From: Actinomycetes bacterium
GTDB lineage: Bacteria > Actinomycetota > Acidimicrobiia > Spongiisociales > UBA5794
Direction of reading: 5' to 3'
Assembly: GCA_024638645.1 (NCBI GenBank)
Contig: JAHEJX010000008.1
Span: forward strand, 1 to 63,998
Length of the DNA: 63,998 nt
Each line of letters starts with the position of its first letter. Position 1 is the first letter of the stretch. Shown here one piece after another: positions 34,940 through 43,322 of this stretch. A program made the translations under genes and the position numbers. The notes beneath the pieces were generated by a model. The model saw nothing but the letters and a program-made list of their open reading frames with translations, was not told the origin of the DNA and made no database searches.

Positions 34940-36082
34940 CTACTCGTTGGGTGGGGCTCGGGTTACGCCGGGGGCGAGGAGTCGGCGTCGGCCGGGTGGG
35001 GAGGCGGGGTTGATGGTGTAGCCGTATTGGTGGATGACTATGTGGTGGTGGAACCAGCAGAGGAGGACGAGGTTCTCTGGGTGGTGGTCGCCGCCGTTGG
35101 CTTGGTGGATGATGTGGTGGGGTTCGAGGCGGTAGCGGGAGGTGCACCCGTCGGCTTGGCAGCCCCCGTCGCGGTAGAAGACGTAGTCGCGGGTGCGGTG
35201 GGGGAGGCGGTCACCATTGGTGGGGATTGTTTTGAGTCCGTTGCTGTCGATGAGGGTGGTTTGGGTGTCCCCGGTGCAGAGGATCTCTTGGAGGGTGTTG
35301 GGGCCGACTTTGATGCCGGAGCGGGTGGTGGCGCCTGTTTGTCCTTGGGTGCGTTGGCATTCGGTGGCGTCTATGAAGATGTGAGCGGGGAGACGGCGGG
35401 GCGCTGGCCCATCGGGCGCTACCGGTGCCACGCCGTCGAGGGCTAGGGAGACGAGTGCGTCGATGCGGCGTTGTTCGAGGCGGGGACGGTGTTCATCGCC
35501 GGGGTCGATGATCTCGTCGGCGCGGCGGTCTAGCTCGGTGAGGACTGCTTCCATGTCGGCACCGGTCATAGCAAACGACCCGGTTGCCAGGGTGTTGCCG
35601 AGGTTGGGTTGGAACCACAACCGCCTGGCCTGGAACGCTTCGGTCTCATCGATGGGTGTCATGGGGCGGTGTCGGGCCATGAGCTGACCCAACTGGCCGA
35701 CGGATACACCCCCGGCGCGGTCTAATACGGTCTCGGTGGCGCCGGCGTTGACGAGGCGGGCCATCCCAGCCGCCCGATCCGTCGAGGCGACTCCGGCACG
35801 CAACGCATCGTGGACCTCTACTGGGCCGGACTTAGCCAGGACTGCGAGGTCGGAGGCGTTGCGGGGTTGTATATCGAGGCGGCCTGCTATCCATTCCTGG
35901 AGGGAGCGGCATCCGTCCCAGGCTGGTACCTGGAGGTGGTCGACGGCGGCGAGGATCTCGACTTGGCGGGCCCGCACCCGGGAGATGAGTCCTTCGAGGC
36001 GTTGCAGCTCCGTTTCCATGGCATCGATCGTGGGGAACGAGGATGCGACCTTGTCGATGTCGATTGTTGTAGTGGACAACAT
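34940..36082 (-). CDS. DUF222 protein with C-terminal HNH nuclease domain (13E12 type)
   Basis: 380 residues. DUF222 region (LEGLISRVRARQVEILAAVD, then NASDLAVLAKSGPVEVHDAL) and a C-terminal HNH motif (DYVFYRDGGCQADGCTSRYR, LEPHHIIHQANGGDHHPEN, LVLLCWFHHHIVIH). Such genes are found in many copies in Actinobacteria and are linked to mobile DNA, but the function is unproven. The coding strand is very rich in C and A (many CAC, ACC and CCC codons) compared with neighbours, suggesting transfer. A longer frame to 36214 is not used because the family starts near LSTTTIDIDKV. Confidence 0.85.
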   Translation of the reverse strand: MLSTTTIDIDKVASSFPTIDAMETELQRLEGLISRVRARQVEILAAVDHLQVPAWDGCRSLQEWIAGRLDIQPRNASDLAVLAKSGPVEVHDALRAGVASTDRAAGMARLVNAGATETVLDRAGGVSVGQLGQLMARHRPMTPIDETEAFQARRLWFQPNLGNTLATGSFAMTGADMEAVLTELDRRADEIIDPGDEHRPRLEQRRIDALVSLALDGVAPVAPDGPAPRRLPAHIFIDATECQRTQGQTGATTRSGIKVGPNTLQEILCTGDTQTTLIDSNGLKTIPTNGDRLPHRTRDYVFYRDGGCQADGCTSRYRLEPHHIIHQANGGDHHPENLVLLCWFHHHIVIHQYGYTINPASPPGRRRLLAPGVTRAPPNE

Positions 36083-36465
36083 GTGAACATAGTGACAGAC
36101 AGGTGAGACAAGAAACAGGCAGTTACATGTGATTAGCGCGTAACGTTGGGGTTCCAGACTTGGTCTCAGCTCCCCAATCCTCGCCGATCCTTTCCCGGAC
36201 CTGCCTGCACGCACTTAGCTCCCCCTCCGTCACGCCTACGGCGTGCCACCTCCCCCAACGCTCGCCTACGGCACGCTGGAGAAGGACACAAGTAGACCCG
36301 ACCACCCCACCACCCAACCAAACCCCAGACAACCTCCCCTTCGCCGCAAACCGACACACCCAACCCGGACCCACCCCACGCAGCCGCGCCCACTTCCCAG
36401 CCACGATCCCGATTCGACCCAGACCAACCCTGTTATGCTTGCGCCCGCCTCAGGAGGTCTTCTGC
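36083..36465. other. Non-coding stretch of 383 bases with strong C/A skew
   Basis: No gene is supported. The plus strand from about 36200 to 36420 is made largely of C and A. A hairpin CACGCC-TAC-GGCGTG lies at 36231-36245, and a second GCCTACGGC follows at about 36265. The last 35 bases hold the rpmB promoter (TTATGCT near 36433) and ribosome site. The open frame at 36123-36404 on the minus strand has no family features. Confidence 0.6.
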
Positions 36466-36654
36466 ATGGCGTACCGATGTGAAGTCTGCGGCAAAGAGCC
36501 GTGGACAGGAAAACAAGTGAGCTTCTCGCACAAGCGCTCGTCGCGCCGGTGGCTACCGAACATCCAGCGTGTTCGGGTCAAGCACGGCAGCAATTCGCGG
36601 CGCATGCGTGTGTGCACCTCGTGCCTCAAGGCCGGGAAGGTCGAGAAGGTCTAA
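36466..36654 (+). CDS. rpmB: 50S ribosomal protein L28
   Basis: 62 residues. MAYRCEVCGKEPWTGKQVSF, HKRSSRRWLPNIQRVRV and VCTSCLKAGKV: two CxxC pairs make it the zinc-binding form. Ribosome site AGGAGG lies eight bases ahead. The next small gene follows four bases later, so they share a transcript. Confidence 0.96.
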   Translation: MAYRCEVCGKEPWTGKQVSFSHKRSSRRWLPNIQRVRVKHGSNSRRMRVCTSCLKAGKVEKV

Positions 36655-36658
36655 ACGC

Positions 36659-36871
36659 ATGCAGGGAGTCGTCAAGGTCTACGATCCGACGACTGGCGCA
36701 GGCGTGATCGTTCGTGATGACGACAAATCCGAAGTTCTGCTGCGCCCCGGCTCGCTCAGCGGATCGCTGTTCCGCACCCTCCGCCAAGGCCAGCGTGTCG
36801 TCTTCGACGTTGAAGAAGCCAGCGGGAAGATGTACGCGTATCGGCTCCGTTTCGGCTCAGACGGCTACTGA
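36659..36871 (+). CDS. Small cold-shock-domain-like protein
   Basis: 70 residues. It reads like a diverged cold-shock/OB fold: MQGVVKVYDPTTGAGVIV (compare G-x-VK-x-F/Y-x-x-x-x-G-F/A-G-F/V-I), LLRPGSLSGSLFRTLRQGQR, VVFDVEEASGKMYAYRLRF. Classical RNP1 aromatic residues (KGFGF) are mostly missing, so nucleic-acid binding is likely but not certain. It starts four bases after rpmB, which suggests a ribosome- or translation-linked role. A start further upstream would overlap rpmB. Confidence 0.75.
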   Translation: MQGVVKVYDPTTGAGVIVRDDDKSEVLLRPGSLSGSLFRTLRQGQRVVFDVEEASGKMYAYRLRFGSDGY

Positions 36872-36918
36872 GCCGACGCGGCGCACCCGGTATCTCGTAT
36901 CCCTAGCCGGACTGCCTT

Positions 36919-37152
36919 CTATAGCTTGATGATCGGGCAGGTCAGCGTGCGGGTGATGCCGACGGCGCTCTGGATCTGGGCAACTACCAGCTTGCCAAGT
37001 GCATCGACGTCGGGGGCTTGGGCCCGCACCACAGCGTCGTATGGGCCCGTAACGGGGTCTGCCGACGTTACGCCATCGATGCCGGCGATTTCTTGCACCA
37101 CCGAGGCGGCCTTGCCGACTTCGGTCTGAATGAGGATGTAAGCCTCGACCAT
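36919..37152 (-). CDS. Stand-alone Lrp/AsnC ligand-binding (RAM) domain protein
   Basis: 77 residues, one RAM domain: VEAYILIQTEVGKAASVVQEIAGIDGV (about 2-28), TGPYDAVVRAQAPDVDALGKLV, QIQSAVGITRTLTC. The DNA-binding half of Lrp proteins is absent. Such short proteins bind amino acids or similar ligands as oligomers and may modify full-length Lrp regulators. AAGGGG ribosome site upstream. Convergent with the cold-shock-like gene (47-base gap). Confidence 0.88.
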   Translation of the reverse strand: MVEAYILIQTEVGKAASVVQEIAGIDGVTSADPVTGPYDAVVRAQAPDVDALGKLVVAQIQSAVGITRTLTCPIIKL

Positions 37153-37220
37153 TGATACCCCTTCGAATAGTGGAGCGGATTGTACCGGGGCCGAGCCGGA
37201 TTGAAGACGGCGGACCTGGG

Positions 37221-38228
37221 TTAGGACAGCGCCAGTTCGACCAGCTCGTTGCAGAGCTCAGGGTAAGTCATGCCGCTCGCTTCCCACATCTTGGGGAATC
37301 CCGAAATCGGGGTGAATCCCGGCATCGTGTTGAGCTCATTCAGAAGGAAGCCACGTCCTCCCTGCTCGTACAGGAAATCAACTCTGGCAAGGCCGCTGCA
37401 CTCGAGTGCATCAAACGCCTTGGCAGCAAGCGAACGGACCAGAGCAGCTTCCGGCTCCGTCAAGCTGGCGGGAGCCACAAACTCGCTTGAAGCGTCGTTG
37501 TACTTCGAGTCGTAGTCGTACCACTCGGTTTTGATGACGATCTCACCCGGCACAGAAACACGGGGACCTTCGAGGACTGCCACTTCGATCTCCCGGCCGT
37601 CGATGGCCTCCTCGACCATCACCTTGTTGCCGTAGCGGAATGCGGCCCTGATCCCGTCCTTGAGCTCCGCTTCGGTTTCGGCCTTCGATACGCCGACGGA
37701 GCTGCCGAGCTCTGCCGGCTTGACAAAAAGCGGAAGGCCCATGGCTTTGACCAGCTCAGCGACCGTCGTGCCCGGGTCGGCGAAGCCGTCGGCTCTCACG
37801 ACCATCCATGGCGTTGTCGCGATTCCGGCCGCCTCTATGACCTTCTTGGCATTGTCCTTGTCCATTGCAAGCGCAGAGCTCAGCACTCCGCAGCCCACGT
37901 ATGGAATACCGGCGATCTCGAACACACCTTGAATCGTCCCGTCTTCACCAAATGGGCCATGCAAAACCGGAAAGACCACATCAAACCCGATTTCGTCGTC
38001 CTCCGACCGCAAGGTCCCTCCCGGGAGTTGCAGCGACACTGAACGCCCTGCGGCTTCCATGGGGCGCTTCGTCGAATCGGCGAGAAACCAGCTGCCCTCA
38101 CGGTCGATTCCAACAGGAATCACCCGGTGACCAGCTCCATTGAGCGCGTCCAAAACCGCCACAGAAGATACGCATGAGACCTCATGCTCAGCCGATCTTC
38201 CACCGAAAAGAAGTAATACCCGGGCCAC
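37221..38228 (-). CDS. ddl: D-alanine--D-alanine ligase
   Basis: 335 residues. Start ARVLLLFGGRSAEHEVSCVSS, HGPFGEDGTIQG, ATP-grasp core LFVKPAELGSSVGVSKA, and Mg-binding FLLNELNTMPGFTPIS. It makes the D-Ala-D-Ala end of peptidoglycan precursors. GTG start with TAACCT six bases ahead. Confidence 0.97.
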   Translation of the reverse strand: MARVLLLFGGRSAEHEVSCVSSVAVLDALNGAGHRVIPVGIDREGSWFLADSTKRPMEAAGRSVSLQLPGGTLRSEDDEIGFDVVFPVLHGPFGEDGTIQGVFEIAGIPYVGCGVLSSALAMDKDNAKKVIEAAGIATTPWMVVRADGFADPGTTVAELVKAMGLPLFVKPAELGSSVGVSKAETEAELKDGIRAAFRYGNKVMVEEAIDGREIEVAVLEGPRVSVPGEIVIKTEWYDYDSKYNDASSEFVAPASLTEPEAALVRSLAAKAFDALECSGLARVDFLYEQGGRGFLLNELNTMPGFTPISGFPKMWEASGMTYPELCNELVELALS

Positions 38229-38234
38229 AACCCG

Positions 38235-38240
38235 AGGTTA
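38235..38240 (-). promoter_or_regulatory. Leaderless-type -10 box TAACCT for ddl
   Basis: Minus-strand TAACCT is followed by six bases and the GTG of ddl at 38228. Confidence 0.5.
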
Positions 38241-38315
38241 CCGTTGGAGGGCGCAAAGTCAGCGTGTTCCGACAAATGCCACGGTCCGGCCCAAAATGAC
38301 CGAGAATTCGAGCAG

Positions 38316-40160
38316 ATGATCGAACAACGCCAGTTTCTCGAATACCGACTCAACGTCGTCCGCCTCGGGCAGGCGCTCTCGGTTGTCGGGTTCATTGCGC
38401 TGACGATCCACCTACTCGGCGATGGGAACTTGTCCGATCCCGACGTTCGCACCCCGGTCTTCGCTCTCGGCCTGGCACTCGTGGCAGCCGTGTTTGCGCC
38501 ATGGCGCACCTTGCTCATGACGTTTTGGGGCGACATTGGATTGCTGGCGTGGGCCGGAGCCATGGCGGGCGCGCTGCTCGTCGCGGATTCTGTGGCCACA
38601 GACGATGTCCTTGCGATTGCGTTCCTCGCAATCGTCGTCTTCACCGCCGCTGCACTGGCCAATCCGTTAATCACAACAGCCGTATCTCTCGTGTCGATCG
38701 TCTGCTATTTCCTCGTCGTCCAAGGTCGAGATTTCGAAGGACTCACTCCAAACAACATCAGCCGGCTCGGCGCATTCGCAACGGCCGCAGCTCTACTCCT
38801 CATCGCCGCGACGGGAATCCGCAAACAAATGCGAACCACAGCGCAAAGATTGGAGAACTTGGTGGCACGCGACGTCGAGCTCACCGAACGCGAGGGCGAG
38901 CTGCAACACCTCTACGACGTATCGCGGACGATTGGAACAGGCACCGACCTGTCGGACGTCCTGCCGGAAATCGTCGGTCGGGTTGTTGGTGCCATCCAGG
39001 CCCGCACCGGCGTAGTGATGATTTACCGCTCGGAGGAAGAGGCGCTCGAAGTCCTCTCTCCGATTTGGGTGGCAGGCCACACGCTGCGCGCGGAGGGCTA
39101 CATGCTTCCTCTGGTCGAGGGCGGCATCAACCAGCGAGTCTTCACGAGCGGCGAGCCTTCAATCGTCAAGAACCTGGAGCAGAGAGAGAATCGTGCTCAG
39201 TTCCTCATCGACCTCGACGCCAGCCAGATCCTCGCCGTACCGCTTCGCATAGAAGCCCGCATCATTGGTGTGCTGATGATCGCCGACAAGCACGAAGGCG
39301 ACTTCACGGAGGAAGACGTAACTGCCCTCGAGGGCTTGGCTGGTCCCTCCGCGTTGGTTCTCAACCAGATGATGCGGTATCAGGAGGTGCGTGACGAAGG
39401 CGAGAAGATGGCAGAACTCGCCAAGCTCAAGACGGACTTCGTGTCGACTGTGAGCCACGAGCTGCGTACCCCGCTCACTTCGATAATCGGCTCCCTGCGC
39501 ACACTGCAGCGACCGCAGCTGGCCCCTCCCGACCCGAATGCACAACAGCTTCTCTCGACCGCCCACCGCCAGGCCAACAGGCTGCGCTCGCTGATCGAGG
39601 ACCTTCTCGTGGTGTCGCGCATCGACAACCAGGCGTTACCGATGCGGCCCCAGCTCGTCGAATTGGAGACGTTCCTTGCAGATACCGTGCAGGGAGTTCC
39701 TGACTCCGAGGGGATGGTGACTCTGGACATCGAACCCGAAGCCAACCACCTGCGCTGCGACCCCGACCATCTGGGCCGGATCGTCACCAACTTGCTCTAC
39801 AACGCCATCAAGTATGCACCGGACAGCCCCGTCGAGATTTGGGCGAGGCAGCGACGCGGTGAGGTTTGGCTGTCGGTAATCGACCATGGGCCGGGAATTC
39901 CATACGAGCTTCACGACCACATCTTCGATCGCTTCACACAAGTCGCGGGCCACGCAACTCGGTCAAAGGGCGGCACCGGTTTGGGCCTTTCCATCGTACG
40001 CGGGCTCACCGAGGCGATGGGCGGAAGGGTCTGGTTCGAACCCACCATTGGCGGCGGAGCGACCTTCACAGTCGGCCTGCCCGCACGCACGACAACCGCA
40101 CAAGACCATATCGAGCTGCAGGCGCCGGATGTGCCGCTCGAATCGGAGAAGTCGGCTTAG
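38316..40160 (+). CDS. Membrane-bound GAF-domain sensor histidine kinase
   Basis: 614 residues from ATG 38316 (weak ribosome site; a frame to 38244 exists). Five or six membrane spans (about 18-170), a short coiled coil, a GAF domain (about 190-350: SDVLPEIVGRVVGAIQARTG, LAVPLRIEARIIGVLMIADK), phosphoacceptor H381 in SHELRTPLTS, and the ATPase domain with NLLYNAIKYAP, IDHGPGIP and KGGTGLGLSIV. No response regulator is next to it, so it is an orphan kinase. Its TAG stop shares bases with the TAA of the convergent fabI (TTAG). Confidence 0.93.
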   Translation: MIEQRQFLEYRLNVVRLGQALSVVGFIALTIHLLGDGNLSDPDVRTPVFALGLALVAAVFAPWRTLLMTFWGDIGLLAWAGAMAGALLVADSVATDDVLAIAFLAIVVFTAAALANPLITTAVSLVSIVCYFLVVQGRDFEGLTPNNISRLGAFATAAALLLIAATGIRKQMRTTAQRLENLVARDVELTEREGELQHLYDVSRTIGTGTDLSDVLPEIVGRVVGAIQARTGVVMIYRSEEEALEVLSPIWVAGHTLRAEGYMLPLVEGGINQRVFTSGEPSIVKNLEQRENRAQFLIDLDASQILAVPLRIEARIIGVLMIADKHEGDFTEEDVTALEGLAGPSALVLNQMMRYQEVRDEGEKMAELAKLKTDFVSTVSHELRTPLTSIIGSLRTLQRPQLAPPDPNAQQLLSTAHRQANRLRSLIEDLLVVSRIDNQALPMRPQLVELETFLADTVQGVPDSEGMVTLDIEPEANHLRCDPDHLGRIVTNLLYNAIKYAPDSPVEIWARQRRGEVWLSVIDHGPGIPYELHDHIFDRFTQVAGHATRSKGGTGLGLSIVRGLTEAMGGRVWFEPTIGGGATFTVGLPARTTTAQDHIELQAPDVPLESEKSA

Positions 40161-40939
40161 CTCTCCCCGCCGGCGGCCACGGCGTGGAACCCACCGTCGA
40201 CGTGCACGATCTCGCCGGTAGTCATGGGGGTCCAGTCAGAGAGCAGCAAGGCGCACATCTGGGCCACGGGCGCAGGATCGGCCGTGTCCCATGTCAGCGG
40301 CGACCGCTGGTCCCATACTTCTTTGAATTGAGAGAAGCCGGGAATTGATTTCGCAGCCACCGTGCCTAGCGGCCCGGCCGACACGGCATTGACCCTGATG
40401 CGGTCGGCTCCGAGGTCCCGTGCCAGGTAGCGCGTTACGGACTGCAACGCCGATTTGGCGACGCCCATCCAGTCGTAGGCCGGCCACGCCTGAGTGTTGT
40501 CGAAATCGAGCGTTACCAGCGCTCCCCCGCCGGCCTTCTGCATAAGGGGCCGCAGGCCGACGGCGAGGGTCTTGTACGAGTACGCAGAAGTCATGAAAGC
40601 GGTTGCCGCCGACTCCGGCGGCGTGTCGAGGAAGGCTCCGCCTAGTGCGTCTTCGGGTGCGAATGCAATGGCGTGGAGAGCTCCGTCACACGCACCCCAC
40701 CGCTGGTCGAGATCGGCTGCGAGAGCCGTCATGTGTGCCGGCTCGTTGATGTCGAGCTCGATCACATCGGGCTCGACCGGGAGGCGTTTGGCAGCTCGTT
40801 GGGTGAGCCGGATGCCCCTCCCAAAGCCGGTCAGTACCACTTCTGCGCCCTCTTCTATGGCGATCCGAGCCGCGTGCCACGCAATCGAGTCGTCAGTGAG
40901 CACACCGGTGATCACCAGCCGCTTGCCTTCTAGAAGCAC
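40157..40939 (-). CDS. fabI: Enoyl-ACP reductase, InhA-like FabI
   Basis: 260 residues, closest in layout to mycobacterial InhA: LVITGVLTDDSIAWHAARIA, VVLTGFGRG, and catalytic Y155 and K162 in YDWMGVAKSALQSV, then VNAVSAGPLGTVAAKSIPGF and the C-terminal WTPMTTGEIVHVDGG. It reduces trans-2-enoyl-ACP with NADH in FAS-II. The GTG start has an AGGAG site ahead. No other FAS-II gene is next to it. Confidence 0.95.
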   Translation of the reverse strand: MLLEGKRLVITGVLTDDSIAWHAARIAIEEGAEVVLTGFGRGIRLTQRAAKRLPVEPDVIELDINEPAHMTALAADLDQRWGACDGALHAIAFAPEDALGGAFLDTPPESAATAFMTSAYSYKTLAVGLRPLMQKAGGGALVTLDFDNTQAWPAYDWMGVAKSALQSVTRYLARDLGADRIRVNAVSAGPLGTVAAKSIPGFSQFKEVWDQRSPLTWDTADPAPVAQMCALLLSDWTPMTTGEIVHVDGGFHAVAAGGES

Positions 40940-40987
40940 TTGGCTCTCCTCATCTCTCGATCAAGTCCTCCGCATGGTATTCGGGCA

Positions 40988-41347
40988 TCACAGTGTGACG
41001 TTGGACCAAGCACGGAGTCCGAGCCCCATTACAAAGAGCAGTAGCAACCCATACGCCAGAGCGGGCCGCCTGTTCATGGCGGATCGATACAGATAGGCGA
41101 AGGAGAAGGTCACCACGATGACGATTCCGTAGAAGACATGAAAACCGTTGCCCGGCCGCTCCCCCCTACCCCACAAGACGAGGCCGGCGCCGATCTGGAC
41201 GCTCATGACCGCAAATGCGAAGGCACGGGCGGCCAGGAATCCACGACCGAGCTCGCGCTTGGCAATCGCCATGCCAACGCCCCAGAGTCCCACGGCGCCG
41301 GTCACGATGGTCGCGACCCAGAACCAGTTTGCGTGAAACGATCTCAT
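40988..41347 (-). CDS. Small membrane protein of unknown function
   Basis: 119 residues with four predicted membrane spans (about 8-28, 42-60, 69-86, 96-113). Short charged loops (KRELGRG, RGERPG) alternate with spans, positive-inside. No family recognised. It is next to fabI (48-base gap) on the same strand but without clear coupling. Confidence 0.7.
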   Translation of the reverse strand: MRSFHANWFWVATIVTGAVGLWGVGMAIAKRELGRGFLAARAFAFAVMSVQIGAGLVLWGRGERPGNGFHVFYGIVIVVTFSFAYLYRSAMNRRPALAYGLLLLFVMGLGLRAWSNVTL

Positions 41348-41360
41348 GCGGGCGCCGAGC

Positions 41361-41933
41361 CTAGCGAGCGGCCGGCTGGCGGGGCTCTGCCGAAGCGGAC
41401 CCGACGGCGGCTACCAATGCTTCGACGACCAGATCGTGCGACCGGCCTGCCCGCAAGTCCATAGGCAGCTCGACCTGGACGCCTGCTTCGGGCGGCAGAT
41501 TGACCGGATTGAGTCTATGTACCCCCCGGAGTCGTTTCGGGATGGCATCTAGTTCGACGAGCGACTCGACGCCACGTTTCGCCAGCTCGGCGTGAATGAG
41601 AACCGCCAGGGACCGATTCTTCCCCCCGAGAAGCGCGGTCGACTCGAGGCCGGGCTCGCCGTAGCCGTGCAGAGACAGAGCAGTGCGAACCGAGCCGATG
41701 AAGGAAGCCAAGGCTCGCGACTCAGCGGGGTCGAATCGAATGGAAGGTATATGCCACCACAACGATTCGGGCTGGACCACCGTGTACAGCGAGGCACCCG
41801 TCGCCTCTGCGACCGCAACGGCCATGGTGGCGGTGCCCTCTTCCAAACCACCGTGGATCGCCATGACACCAACCGCGCCGCCGGGGCGGTAAACCTCCTG
41901 CACGCCGACTGTGGAAATGAGCTCGCCTAACAC
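41361..41933 (-). CDS. Poly-gamma-glutamate hydrolase-like (PghP/DUF867) protein
   Basis: 190 residues. The zinc-peptidase-like motif HGGLEEGT (28-35) and the second histidine in LSLHGYGE fit the PghP family, first known from phages that cut the gamma-polyglutamate capsule of Bacillus; the family is related to zinc carboxypeptidases. No signal peptide is seen, so an intracellular or lysis-released role is possible. GTG start with TACCCT seven bases ahead. Confidence 0.75.
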   Translation of the reverse strand: MLGELISTVGVQEVYRPGGAVGVMAIHGGLEEGTATMAVAVAEATGASLYTVVQPESLWWHIPSIRFDPAESRALASFIGSVRTALSLHGYGEPGLESTALLGGKNRSLAVLIHAELAKRGVESLVELDAIPKRLRGVHRLNPVNLPPEAGVQVELPMDLRAGRSHDLVVEALVAAVGSASAEPRQPAAR

Positions 41934-41940
41934 CGGGAAA

Positions 41941-41946
41941 AGGGTA
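41941..41946 (-). promoter_or_regulatory. Leaderless-type -10 box TACCCT
   Basis: Minus-strand TACCCT, then seven bases and the GTG at 41933. Confidence 0.5.
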
Positions 41947-41986
41947 GGTGTCTACGGATGCGACCCGAAGCGGCCATCATGGGCGC

Positions 41987-42649
41987 ATGGAAGTCATCCA
42001 GCTCAGGCTTGGCGGCGCAACGCTTCCCGACTCGCATCCGCGGGCCGGTTCTGACTATCCGCTTTTCGGATACTTGTTGATGCACGAAGACGGTCCGATC
42101 CTCGTCGACACGGGCGCGGGACCCGGCCACCACGGCATCGACTCGGCCTATGCCCTCGAGCCCGTCGATATCCCGGCGAGCCTCGCAACTGCCGGTGTCG
42201 CAACCGCGGACGTCACCTTGATCATCAACACGCATCTCCACTTCGACCACATTGGCGGCAACCGCTATTTCCCCGGAATACCGATCGTTGCCCAACGCCG
42301 CGAGTTCGAAGCCGCCACGATCCCTGGATTCACGGTTCGAGAGTGGATTGACTTCGAAGGAGCCCTCCACCAACCGGTTGAAGGACGTGCCGAAGTCGCG
42401 CCGGGAGTCACCGTCGTGCCCACACCGAGCCACACCGCCGGTCATCAGTCCGTGCTCATCGACGCCGGACCGACAACCATGGTGATCGCCGGGCAGGCAC
42501 TACACGATCGCACCGAGCTGACAACCGGAGTCTCAGCTGAAGGACTGGCACCGGCAGTGGAACACTTTCCATCGGTTGCCGCCCGGATCAAGGCCATGGA
42601 GCCCGACCGGGTCTGGTTCAGCCACGACGCCGAACCGTGGGTGCCGTGA
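41987..42649 (+). CDS. Metallo-beta-lactamase-fold hydrolase, lactonase-like
   Basis: 220 residues. Metal motif THLHFDHIGGN (HxHxDH), then a second histidine in PSHTAGHQSV and a last one in WFSHDAEPW. N-terminal LFGYLLMHEDGPILVDTGAG is typical of the N-acyl-homoserine lactonase group. The real substrate is unknown; members cleave lactones or thioesters. ATG 41987 begins the fold; the divergent gene starts 53 bases away. Confidence 0.88.
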   Translation: MEVIQLRLGGATLPDSHPRAGSDYPLFGYLLMHEDGPILVDTGAGPGHHGIDSAYALEPVDIPASLATAGVATADVTLIINTHLHFDHIGGNRYFPGIPIVAQRREFEAATIPGFTVREWIDFEGALHQPVEGRAEVAPGVTVVPTPSHTAGHQSVLIDAGPTTMVIAGQALHDRTELTTGVSAEGLAPAVEHFPSVAARIKAMEPDRVWFSHDAEPWVP

Positions 42650-42710
42650 GACCCCCTCAGGCATCGAATCCACCTGCCGATAATCGTGTGACAACCAGCA
42701 GGAGAGTTTG

Positions 42711-43322
42711 ATGCTCGTCATCTTCGGCACTCGCGGCCGTTCCCATACCATCGGCTCCGGCCAGTTCTACTGCCCGCGCGAGGGTGGAGATCGCAGCTAC
42801 GAGCACAAAGAAGCCCGCCGCTACTTCACGCTCTTCTTTCTCCCGATCATTCCGCTCGATCGGCTCGGCGATTACATCGAGTGCACCAGCTGCAAGTCCA
42901 CCTACTACACCAACGTGCTGGAGGCACCAACGGGAGCCACGATCCAAGACGTGATGACTCAAGCGATCCGGCACGTCGCAGTGGCGTTGACGGTTGCCGA
43001 CGGACATGTCGACGCCGCGGAGCGGCGGGTGGCTACCGATGTGGTTAGGCAGTTCGCCAACGTCGAATACGGCGAGGCGGACTTCGACGACGACCTCAAC
43101 AACCTCAACCCGGCTCATCTCGTCGACAATCTCGAGGAGCTCGGCGGCATCCTCAACGATCATGGCAAAGAAGCGGTCCTCAGCGCCTCAATGCGGCTCG
43201 CAGCTTCCGACGGATCCATCGACCCCACAGAGATCGCGGTAGTGGAGCAGATCGGCGAAGCCCTCTCGATGACCCCCGCCCACGTGCGCGGCGTCATCGA
43301 AACCGCAGCAGACCGCAGCTAG
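42711..43322 (+). CDS. Zinc-ribbon and TerB-like domain protein
   Basis: 203 residues. N-terminal zinc ribbon (FYCPREGGDRSYEHKEARRY, then IECTSCKSTYY: CxxC in the second half), followed by a TerB-like helical domain (about 80-200) with its repeated acidic helices VADGHVDAAERRV and AASDGSIDPTEIAV. TerB domains bind calcium and are linked to stress and membrane-associated complexes; the role here is unknown. GGAG site seven bases before the ATG. The stop shares CTAG with the convergent CoA ligase. Confidence 0.85.
   Translation: MLVIFGTRGRSHTIGSGQFYCPREGGDRSYEHKEARRYFTLFFLPIIPLDRLGDYIECTSCKSTYYTNVLEAPTGATIQDVMTQAIRHVAVALTVADGHVDAAERRVATDVVRQFANVEYGEADFDDDLNNLNPAHLVDNLEELGGILNDHGKEAVLSASMRLAASDGSIDPTEIAVVEQIGEALSMTPAHVRGVIETAADRS

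Noticed and set aside
36123..36404. 93-codon minus-strand open frame upstream of DUF222
   Set aside because: Trp/Gly/Arg-rich translation of skewed DNA, no ribosome site and no family similarity.
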